DNA from: an uncultured Clostridia bacterium | Lineage (GTDB): Bacteria; Bacillota; Clostridia; Christensenellales; Borkfalkiaceae | Reading direction: 5' to 3' | Assembly (NCBI GenBank): GCA_947174975.1 | Contig: CAMWLA010000073.1 | Coordinates: 1 to 6,170 of the forward strand | Length of the DNA: 6,170 nt | Part shown: positions 1 through 4,760 of the stretch, piece after piece | How positions within the stretch are numbered: the stretch's first letter is position 1 | Layout: each line of letters begins with the position of its first letter | Program-made: the position numbers and the translations under genes | Notes under the pieces: generated by a model | Database searches by the model: none | What the model was told of the DNA's origin: nothing | The model's input: the letters and a program-made list of their open reading frames with translations, nothing else

Positions 1-2
1 GC

Positions 3-8
3 TATAAT
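3..8 (+). promoter_or_regulatory. Probable -10 box of the first gene
   Basis: A perfect TATAAT lies 34 bp before the ATG at 43. The expected transcription start near 15 would give a leader of about 28 nt with a Shine-Dalgarno sequence. The -35 box would lie outside the window, so only half of the promoter can be seen. In such AT-rich DNA a chance match is possible. Confidence 0.45.
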
Positions 9-10
9 TA

Positions 11-30
11 ATTAAAATAAATTAAAATAA
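11..30 (+). repeat. Tandem 10-bp direct repeat in a 5' leader
   Basis: ATTAAAATAA occurs twice, head to tail and without mismatch, directly before the AGGAG Shine-Dalgarno sequence at 31-35. It would be transcribed as part of the short leader of the first gene. An unstructured A/U-rich leader can help ribosome binding, but simple AT-rich slippage explains the repeat equally well. Confidence 0.6.
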
Positions 31-42
31 AGGAGTTAAAAA

Positions 43-345
43 ATGTCAAGACGTTATTATTCATCTGTTTCTGCTACAGAAATATGTGCGTTCTGGGGTA
101 TTGTCATTGCAGTTGCATTATTTATTGTTACGGCGTTTCTCAGAATTTTCGGAGCTAGCTTGGGCTCGATAGCAAACATTCTCGACCTTGTTGCAAAGGT
201 TGCTTTGCTTGTAGCCATTGCACTTCCCGCTTACGGTTATGTTCGCGGAAGAGCAATAGGTTGGAAAGTTACTTACTGGGTAGCTTTAATACTTTATATT
301 GTATTCATCGTACTCGGTGCCGGCTTTATTACCTTTAACAAATAA
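43..345 (+). CDS. Small hypothetical membrane protein, three predicted helices
   Basis: The function is not recognised. The 100-residue product has a short basic N-terminus (SRR) and three hydrophobic stretches at about residues 12-35, 44-66 and 73-97, so it is probably an integral membrane protein. There is no signal-peptidase site, no cysteine pair and no obvious catalytic motif. The start is supported by AGGAG at 31-35, seven bases before the ATG. The gene is a unit of its own: a -10-like box lies upstream and a strong terminator follows within 10 bp of the stop. The next gene, der, has its own promoter. The coding call is fairly safe because of the SD, the terminator and the consistent helix pattern; any role would be a guess. 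Confidence 0.8.
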   Translation: MSRRYYSSVSATEICAFWGIVIAVALFIVTAFLRIFGASLGSIANILDLVAKVALLVAIALPAYGYVRGRAIGWKVTYWVALILYIVFIVLGAGFITFNK

Positions 346-351
346 TGACCC

Positions 352-385
352 AAAATTCCCCGACTTGTTCGGGGAATTTTTCTTT
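352..385 (+). terminator. Intrinsic terminator after the small membrane protein gene
   Basis: A perfect 12-bp stem (352-363 paired with 369-380) with a CTTGT loop is followed by TCTTT, and the closing arm already ends in TTTT. The stem core is CCCC/GGGG. The other strand lacks a T-run beyond the stem, so it acts mainly on plus-strand transcripts. It insulates der from upstream transcription. The der -35 box overlaps the end of the T tract. Confidence 0.92.
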
Positions 386-411
386 ACAAATAAGTTTAAT
401 TATTTTATAAT
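383..411 (+). promoter_or_regulatory. Near-consensus sigma-A promoter of der
   Basis: The -35 box TTTACA (383-388; 5 of 6 consensus bases) and the -10 box TATAAT (406-411; 6 of 6) are separated by exactly 17 bp. The predicted transcription start, about 7 nt after the -10 box, falls on or next to the der ATG at 418. That leaves no room for a ribosome binding site. The promoter begins inside the T tract of the preceding terminator. Confidence 0.88.
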
Positions 412-417
412 CTAATT

Positions 418-1725
418 ATGGCTAATCCTTTAATAGCAATCGTCGGCAGACCGAACGTAGGCAAAAGTACTTTTTTCAATAAAGTCGCCGGCAGAAAAAT
501 ATCGATAACGGAAGACAGACCGGGCGTCACACGCGATAGGCTTTATGCTGACAGTGAGTGGCGCGGAAAGGCGTTTACCATGGTTGACACGGGCGGAATT
601 GAATTGCGCTCGGAAGATACTATGTGGAACGAAATAAAAAAGCAAGCGGAAGTCGCAATCGACACGGCACAAGTAATTATGCTTTTCGTGGACGGAAGAG
701 AGGGTTTGACCACTTCCGATTACGACGTTGCCGATATGCTTCGCCGTTCTAAAAAGCCTGTAATTCTGGTTGTAAACAAAATTGACGAGTATTCCGAAGA
801 AAAGGTATTTGAATTTTATTCCTTGGGTTTGGGCGAACCTTATCCGGTATCTGCTGAACACGGCACCGGCATAGGTGATGTTTTGGATGAGGCTGTAAGC
901 TGGTTTGAAAAAATCGACGTTGAAGATGATGAAAGCGTAAAAATAGCAGTCGTCGGCAGACCTAACGCGGGCAAAAGCAGTCTTGTAAATAAACTTTTGG
1001 GATTTGAGCGCTCAATCGTTACGGATATAGCCGGCACCACGCGCGACGCGTTGGATACTAAATTTACTGTTAACGGTAAAAACTATACGCTTATCGATAC
1101 TGCGGGCATAAGAAAAAAGAGTAAGGTAGAGGACGATATCGAATATTATTCCGTTATGCGCGCATTTGACGCTGTACGCCGCGCAGACGTATGCTTGCTT
1201 GTTGTGGACAGTACAACGAATTTAACGGAGCAAGACACGAAAATTATCGGTTACGTTCACGAACAAGGTAAACCGTCCGTAATAGTTATGAATAAATGGG
1301 ACCTTGTTGAAAAGGACACCACGACTATTAATAAATTCGAAAGCAAGTTAAAAGAAGATTTGAAATTTATGGACTATTTCAAATCAGTATATATTTCGGC
1401 AAAAACGGGACAGCGCGCGGATAAAATTCTGCCCCTTGTCGACGAGGTGTATGAGCACTCTCATTCAAGAATTACTACCGGAATGCTTAATGACGTTATT
1501 GCAGACGCAGTGAGGGCAAACGAACCTCCTTCGTATAACGGCAGACGTTTGAAAGTGTATTATTCTTCGCAAGTGGCAGTCGCTCCGCCGACATTCGTGT
1601 TGTTTGTTAACAGTAGCGACCTTCTGCATTTTTCGTACGAAAGGTTCCTTGAAAATACTTTGAGAAAGTCGTTTAATTTTACGGGAACACCGATTAAAAT
1701 ACTTACGAGAGAGAAGAAAAGCTAA
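418..1725 (+). CDS. der: Ribosome-assembly GTPase Der (EngA)
   Basis: Der is an essential tandem-GTPase that binds the 50S subunit late in its assembly and hydrolyses GTP in the cytoplasm. The 435-residue product has the full family architecture. G domain 1 has P-loop GRPNVGKST (10-18), DTGG (57-60) and NKID (120-123). G domain 2 has P-loop GRPNAGKSS (180-188), DTAG (227-230), NKWD (292-295) and SAK (327-329). A C-terminal KH-like domain covers about 350-435. The acidic linker near residues 167-173 joins the two G domains. Length matches the usual 430-440. The duplicated G domains can be seen in the DNA as two similar P-loop coding stretches (about 438-471 and 946-979). The start at 418 is fixed by the first P-loop, since the next ATG would remove it. 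No SD precedes this start and the promoter abuts it. The stop overlaps the plsY start as TAATG. Confidence 0.97.
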   Translation: MANPLIAIVGRPNVGKSTFFNKVAGRKISITEDRPGVTRDRLYADSEWRGKAFTMVDTGGIELRSEDTMWNEIKKQAEVAIDTAQVIMLFVDGREGLTTSDYDVADMLRRSKKPVILVVNKIDEYSEEKVFEFYSLGLGEPYPVSAEHGTGIGDVLDEAVSWFEKIDVEDDESVKIAVVGRPNAGKSSLVNKLLGFERSIVTDIAGTTRDALDTKFTVNGKNYTLIDTAGIRKKSKVEDDIEYYSVMRAFDAVRRADVCLLVVDSTTNLTEQDTKIIGYVHEQGKPSVIVMNKWDLVEKDTTTINKFESKLKEDLKFMDYFKSVYISAKTGQRADKILPLVDEVYEHSHSRITTGMLNDVIADAVRANEPPSYNGRRLKVYYSSQVAVAPPTFVLFVNSSDLLHFSYERFLENTLRKSFNFTGTPIKILTREKKS

Positions 1726-2432
1726 TGAAAGTCTTTGAAATAAAAGATATTTGGTATTTTGCAATAGCGGCAGTTGTGTGTTATTTAATCGGCTGTTTCA
1801 ATTTCGCTGTGCTGATTGCCCATTTTAAGAAAAAAGATATAAGAGAGCTGGGAAGCGGAAATCCGGGCACTATGAATATGACCCGTTCACTCGGGTTAAA
1901 ATTCGGCGCTATCAACTACTTTTGCGACGTGTTCAAGGGCGGTTTACCGGTACTTGCGGGATATTTTATTTTTAAGGGATACGTGTTTGCGGGTACCGAA
2001 ATTCCCGTATCGGACTTTGCAAGATACTTTTTCGGACTTTTTGTAATTATAGGACATATTTTCCCCGTAACGATGAAATTTAAGGGCGGTAAAGGCATAG
2101 CTTCGACAATGGGCATATTTATGTTTGCATTGCCTTGCGAAACGTGGTGGTATATTTTTATCATCGTTGCTTTTCTAATCGGGATTTTATTTTATATAAT
2201 TTTTACCGAATGGGGGTCGATGGGTTCGCTTATAGGAATTACGGTTCCGTCGATTTTCCAAGCTGTGATTTTTGCCGAAAGATATTCTGGCAATTTGTTG
2301 AACGGGTGGAGTATTTCTATTTTTGTAATTCTTTTAGTTATTAATTTGCTTACTTGGATTGCTCACCGTAAAAATATCGTCAGACTTCTTGCTGGGGAAG
2401 AACACCGCACGGTCGTCAGAAAACACAAATAA
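1725..2432 (+). CDS. plsY: Glycerol-3-phosphate acyltransferase PlsY
   Basis: PlsY is a membrane enzyme that transfers the acyl group of acyl-phosphate (made by PlsX) to position 1 of glycerol-3-phosphate, giving lysophosphatidic acid, the first step of phospholipid synthesis. All three family motifs are present. Motif 1 is GSGNPGTMNMTR (43-54), where many members read GATN rather than GTMN. Motif 2 is KGGKGIASTMG (120-130). Motif 3 is HRKNIVRLLAGEE (214-226). DVFKG (68-72) lies at the start of a membrane segment, and several hydrophobic segments span the protein. At 235 residues it is somewhat longer than the usual 190-215, with extra residues around 84-100 and a short basic tail. It overlaps der by one base (TAATG) behind a purine-rich but poor SD, so translational coupling is likely. 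A hairpin follows directly. Confidence 0.95.
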   Translation: MKVFEIKDIWYFAIAAVVCYLIGCFNFAVLIAHFKKKDIRELGSGNPGTMNMTRSLGLKFGAINYFCDVFKGGLPVLAGYFIFKGYVFAGTEIPVSDFARYFFGLFVIIGHIFPVTMKFKGGKGIASTMGIFMFALPCETWWYIFIIVAFLIGILFYIIFTEWGSMGSLIGITVPSIFQAVIFAERYSGNLLNGWSISIFVILLVINLLTWIAHRKNIVRLLAGEEHRTVVRKHK

Positions 2433-2461
2433 AAAAGCCCCTCGCATTGAAATGCGAGGGG
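2431..2461 (-). terminator. Terminator between convergent genes, strongest on the minus strand
   Basis: CCCCTCGCAT (2438-2447) pairs with ATGCGAGGGG (2452-2461) across a tight TGAA loop. Read on the minus strand, the stem is followed by C and six T (complement of 2431-2436), a good intrinsic terminator for the PH-like membrane protein gene. On the plus strand the stem directly follows the plsY stop but is trailed only by TCAATTATTTATTT, so it should work less well for der-plsY. It probably serves both directions. Confidence 0.88.
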
Positions 2462-2469
2462 TCAATTAT

Positions 2470-2958
2470 TTATTTCAGTTTGTCGTTTTTATCGTTTACG
2501 TCATTTTCTTTCGAATTTATCGTATATTCGATTTTGGGATTCGCTTTACACAGCGTATCTATAAAATCTTCATACCATTCTTCCTTGACAACTATTACAA
2601 ATAACGTGTTGTTTTTCAAATAAACTGAAAGTTTGTTTGTCGTGCGGTCAAGCAAAATAGTTTTAATATCTTCTATATTGTATTTGCTTTTTATAATTCC
2701 GAAGCTTGTTTTAAGCGTCTTTTCGTGAATTGCATAGTACGACGAAAAGATTAGACTGATAAGCAGTATAAGAAGTACGATAGGGATTAGAAACGTAAGC
2801 GTGTACTGAACTATCGGGTAAATAAGATTTGCCGATTTGCCGATATCGCTTGTTAATACGGAATAAATGTTTATTCCTATACCTACCAAGCAGAGTGCTA
2901 TTCCAACGTAGATAAGTGAAATCGTAAGTCTGGTAAACTTGTATTTAAAAACTTTCAT
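2470..2958 (-). CDS. Membrane protein with two helices and a C-terminal PH-like domain
   Basis: The 162-residue product has two hydrophobic helices (about 11-34 and 46-71) followed by a soluble region (73-145) with the pattern of small bacterial PH-like domains (bPH_4/DUF1200 type). The sequence YYAIHEKTLKTSFGIIKSK is followed by a basic/acidic IEDIKTI segment, two beta-strand-like stretches and a final helix ending in a FIDTLCKANPKIEY segment. Such domains usually sit on the cytoplasmic membrane face; their ligands are mostly unknown. The last 15 residues are charged and Asn/Asp/Lys-rich. The ATG has no SD, but a TATAAT box lies 7 nt upstream, which suggests a leaderless mRNA. It may also be reached by read-through from the lipoprotein gene upstream. 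The family assignment is by pattern only; the coding call is firm. Confidence 0.82.
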   Translation of the reverse strand: MKVFKYKFTRLTISLIYVGIALCLVGIGINIYSVLTSDIGKSANLIYPIVQYTLTFLIPIVLLILLISLIFSSYYAIHEKTLKTSFGIIKSKYNIEDIKTILLDRTTNKLSVYLKNNTLFVIVVKEEWYEDFIDTLCKANPKIEYTINSKENDVNDKNDKLK

Positions 2959-2965
2959 TAATGCG

Positions 2966-2994
2966 ATTATACATTATCTGCAATTAAAAAGCAA
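2966..2994 (-). promoter_or_regulatory. Promoter of the PH-like membrane protein gene
   Basis: On the minus strand TTGCTT (2994 to 2989) and a perfect TATAAT (2971 to 2966) are 17 bp apart. The start codon begins 8 nt after the last -10 base, so the transcript should begin at or within a base or two of the ATG. The -35 box is weak (TTG only). The 51-bp gap to the upstream gene has no terminator. Confidence 0.65.
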
Positions 2995-3009
2995 CAAATA
3001 GGCGTTAAA

Positions 3010-3315
3010 TTATTTTTGCGGTTTTGCCGTTTTGGGTTGGGGCAATTTTTCATCGGGGTGTAAATGCGGTCTGTGAGGATGTGGATGAGGTCGCTTGCCG
3101 CCGTGCTTTTCTCTGTCGGGGAACTCGGGCTTATCGGGGCATTCGGGACATTCGCGATCTTGACTGCCGTTTTCCTCATCACCTAAAGTCTGAATGTTTT
3201 CCATATTTTTTGCATTGTTTTCAAAGTTACCGTTTTCTTTTGCCGTACCGCAACCGCATAAAGCAGTAGTACCGATTGTAAAAATAGTTAAAAGTAATAT
3301 AGCTAATTTCTTCAT
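3010..3315 (-). CDS. Small lipoprotein with a His/Pro-rich C-terminal tail
   Basis: The function is not recognised. The 101-residue product begins MKKLAILLLTIFTIG, a lipoprotein-type signal peptide. Cys22 (context LCGC) is the best lipidation site, with Cys20 as an alternative; neither lipobox is ideal. The mature part is an Asn/Glu-rich linker (about 25-55), a CPEC pair (Cys56, Cys59) in Pro/Glu/Asp-rich sequence, then a low-complexity tail with six histidines (71, 77, 79, 81, 84, 86) alternating with Pro and Arg, and a Lys/Pro end. The tail suggests metal binding outside the membrane, which is inference. A TTG 36 bases upstream would extend the frame, but it places non-signal residues before the Met-Lys-Lys start and overlaps the promoter, so the ATG at 3315 is preferred. 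No SD is seen. Composition could also simply reflect a cell-wall-spanning linker. Confidence 0.72.
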   Translation of the reverse strand: MKKLAILLLTIFTIGTTALCGCGTAKENGNFENNAKNMENIQTLGDEENGSQDRECPECPDKPEFPDREKHGGKRPHPHPHRPHLHPDEKLPQPKTAKPQK

Positions 3316-3321
3316 ATCTGT

Positions 3322-3351
3322 AGTATGCGGATTTATCAAAGAATAATTCAA
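3322..3351 (-). promoter_or_regulatory. Promoter of the lipoprotein gene
   Basis: On the minus strand TTGAAT (3351 to 3346) and CATACT (3327 to 3322) are separated by 18 bp. Six bases separate the -10 box from the ATG at 3315, again leaving no room for an SD. Each box deviates from consensus at two positions, so this is weaker than the der promoter. Confidence 0.5.
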
Positions 3352-3355
3352 TTGC

Positions 3356-3384
3356 TTGCGTTTCGAAAAATTTTATGTTAATAT
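3356..3384 (+). promoter_or_regulatory. Possible promoter of the regulator-ABC transporter operon
   Basis: TTGCGT (3356-3361) and TAATAT (3379-3384) are 17 bp apart; TATAAA at 3382-3387 is an alternative -10 box. The start would be near 3391, giving a leader of about 105 nt. The -35 box lies only 4 bp from the divergent -35 box of the lipoprotein gene. The boxes are weak and the exact choice is uncertain; a promoter in this gap is needed because the upstream gene points away. Confidence 0.4.
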
Positions 3385-3390
3385 AAAAGC

Positions 3391-3425
3391 ACCTAAAGTT
3401 GAAGGGTAAACCTAAGAGTGAAGGG
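3391..3425 (+). repeat. Imperfect tandem repeat, 19-nt period, in the operon leader
   Basis: ACCTAAAGTTGAAGGG (3391-3406) recurs as ACCTAAGAGTGAAGGG (3410-3425), 13 of 16 positions identical and separated by TAA. The copies begin at about the expected transcription start. The second copy contains a purine tract that can pair with the pyrimidine tract downstream. The repeat may be an RNA element or a protein operator; the 19-nt spacing is nearly two helical turns. Confidence 0.7.
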
Positions 3426-3494
3426 CTGAATATAAGCGCACTTTTCGTGCGTTGTTTTGCTTTTCTCTCTTACGTAAAAAGGAGAGATTTTTTT
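3414..3494 (+). promoter_or_regulatory. Candidate cis-acting RNA switch in the leader of the regulator-ABC operon
   Basis: Three pairings can be drawn. H1 is 3435-3441 with 3447-3453, seven pairs including one G-U, with a TTTTC loop. H2 is 3464-3471 with 3480-3487, eight pairs including one G-U; it buries the GGAG of the SD and is followed by seven T just before the ATG at 3495. A long-range pairing joins 3414-3425 (AAGAGTGAAGGG) to 3460-3471 (CTTTTCTCTCTT), with 11 of 12 pairs including two G-U, and encloses H1. The long-range pairing and H2 share the same pyrimidine arm and exclude each other, so one fold exposes the SD and the other hides it. H2 is GC-poor, so control of translation is more likely than termination. 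No known riboswitch class was recognised. Confidence 0.45.
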
Positions 3495-3743
3495 ATGATT
3501 GAAAAACGGCTTGCAATAATTAGCATAATAGTAGAGGATAGGCAAAAAAGTGCCGAAATAAATTTGCTATTATCGGCGTTCGGCGATTACATAGTAGGCA
3601 GAATGGGGATCCCGTACAAGGAAAGGAACGTTTCGGTAATGTGCGTTGTTGTGGATGCGCCAGCTGAAACTATAAACACTTTAACCGGAAAACTTGGAAT
3701 GCTTTCCGGCGTAACTGCAAAAACTTTAATGTCGAAAATTTAA
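3495..3743 (+). CDS. TM1266-family putative [FeFe]-hydrogenase system regulator
   Basis: The 82-residue product resembles the small ACT-like proteins named TM1266-family iron-only hydrogenase system putative regulators. Family hallmarks visible here are the N-terminal KRLAIISIIVEDR strand and turn, GDYIVGRMGIPY (30-41), a central VVVDAP strand (51-56) and LTGKLGMLSGV (63-73). The size fits the family (about 80-85). These proteins are usually found near hydrogenase maturation genes; a biochemical function is not established as far as I know. The ATG at 3495 is preceded by AAAAAGGAG ten bases upstream. An in-frame TTG at 3399 would add 32 residues with no family similarity and would read through the leader structures, so it is rejected. 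It is the first gene of the operon, and the SD of the next gene overlaps its stop. Confidence 0.88.
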   Translation: MIEKRLAIISIIVEDRQKSAEINLLLSAFGDYIVGRMGIPYKERNVSVMCVVVDAPAETINTLTGKLGMLSGVTAKTLMSKI

Positions 3744-3752
3744 GAGGTAATT

Positions 3753-4760
3753 ATGAAAAAAATATTCAAAATCGTTATATGTATTTGTATATCTTTGTTT
3801 TGCGTATTTGGGATGTACGCTTGCGGAGAGAATAAAAATAAAAATGCAGTAAATCTTGTCGCAATTGACGCTGACAGCGTAGGCTTAAGAAATGATATAG
3901 ATTATTACGTAGTCGCGGAACCCGCTGCAAGCGCTAAGGTGAAAGCTGTTCAGGGTTTAAATTTTGTCGGTGATTTGCAGAAGCTTTACGGTGGTGAAAA
4001 CGGTTATCCTCAAGCGGTGGTCGTTGCAAAGCACGACTTATTCGGCTCAACTATGCTTGACGCCGTTACAAATGCACTTGCGCAAAGCTACGACTGGTTA
4101 ACAAGTGATGCAACCTCAATTGAAACAATAGTAAACGCTATTCAGTCAAATTTGACGGCAGGGCTTGAACCCTCGATTAAAACGCAAAATCTTACTAAGT
4201 CCGTCATAAAAAATTGCGGAATAAAATTTGTTTCCGCAGCTGACAGCAAGGCGGATATCGTCGCATTCATGGAGAAATTAAACTCAGTAAGCGATAGTTC
4301 TTTCGGTACGCCGTCAGAAGATTTTTTTGATAACGTACCCAGCGGTTGGAATACCCGTAAAATATCGGTATATGCCCCCGACGGTGCGCCCGCGCTCGGA
4401 CTTGCTTCTCTTATGGCGGAAAACGTTTTGGGTGATATGGCGGAATATCATATCGTCAAAGCCGAGACAATTCAAACGGTAGTTAAGGGTGCCGAACTCA
4501 AAGCAGATATTTGCGTGCTTCCGGTTAATCTTGCCGTAAAGCTTTTGGGAAACGCTGAAAAATACAGACTTCTCGGTACGCTTACGCACGGCAATTTATA
4601 CATGCTTTCAAAAGATAATAAGCAGATAACTATAGATAATTTAGAAGAACTTAAAGGTAAGACGGTGGGGGTAGTTAATCTTGCCGCCGTTCCTGGGCTG
4701 ATTTTTAAACTTATTTTAAATAGTTACGGAATTGAATATACTGAGCCCTATAATGATTAA
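3753..4760 (+). CDS. ABC transporter substrate-binding lipoprotein, apparently circularly permuted
   Basis: The 335-residue product is a periplasmic-binding-like (type II, NMT1/TauA/SsuA-like) lipoprotein that should deliver an unknown small ligand to the permease and ATPase encoded next. A signal peptide (1-23) ends at Cys24 in MYAC. The order of the two halves is reversed. Residues about 32-193 carry what is normally the second half: VNLVAIDADSVG, YYVVAEPAAS (51-60), DLQKLYGG then GYPQAVVVAK (84-93), and the family-typical end TPSEDFF (186-192). A short linker (193-202) leads into what is normally the first half: KISVYAPDGAPAL (203-215), an ADICVLPVNLAVKL segment (251-264), GTLTHGNLYML (275-285), then LKGKTVGVVNL and VPGLIFKLILNSYGIEYTE up to the stop. 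The frame is intact, with SD AAGAGG six to ten bases upstream of the ATG. Its last 8 bases overlap the permease start. Family placement is firm; the ligand is not predictable. Confidence 0.88.
   Translation: MKKIFKIVICICISLFCVFGMYACGENKNKNAVNLVAIDADSVGLRNDIDYYVVAEPAASAKVKAVQGLNFVGDLQKLYGGENGYPQAVVVAKHDLFGSTMLDAVTNALAQSYDWLTSDATSIETIVNAIQSNLTAGLEPSIKTQNLTKSVIKNCGIKFVSAADSKADIVAFMEKLNSVSDSSFGTPSEDFFDNVPSGWNTRKISVYAPDGAPALGLASLMAENVLGDMAEYHIVKAETIQTVVKGAELKADICVLPVNLAVKLLGNAEKYRLLGTLTHGNLYMLSKDNKQITIDNLEELKGKTVGVVNLAAVPGLIFKLILNSYGIEYTEPYND

Noticed and set aside
430..861. Long open frames on the strand opposite der, plsY and the permease
   Set aside because: They have no SD or promoter, resemble no family and lie wholly opposite well-supported genes, so they are chance frames.
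438..979. Direct repeat between about 438-471 and 946-979
   Set aside because: Both copies encode the P-loops of the two G domains of Der; this is the ancient domain duplication of the family, not a mobile or recent repeat.
3316..3351. Extension of the lipoprotein gene to a TTG at 3351
   Set aside because: It would put 12 polar residues before a classic MKK signal peptide and would overlap the predicted promoter.
3399..3494. In-frame extension of the TM1266-like gene to a TTG at 3399
   Set aside because: The extra 32 residues have no family similarity, lack an SD and run through the leader hairpins; the ATG at 3495 has a good SD and matches the family N-terminus.
3391..3494. Known riboswitch (TPP suspected because the transporter is NMT1-like)
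   Set aside because: A short GAAGGGCTGA resembles part of the TPP aptamer, but the remaining conserved TPP elements are missing and the order does not fit.
4732..4752. TTG start for the permease
   Set aside because: No SD is seen. The ATG at 4753 gives the usual short overlap with the preceding stop and the same MIK start as the ATPase.
4749..4754. TATAAT inside the binding protein-permease junction
   Set aside because: It overlaps the permease ATG, has no convincing -35 box and sits inside a tightly coupled operon; it arises from the codons of the EPYND end and the overlap.
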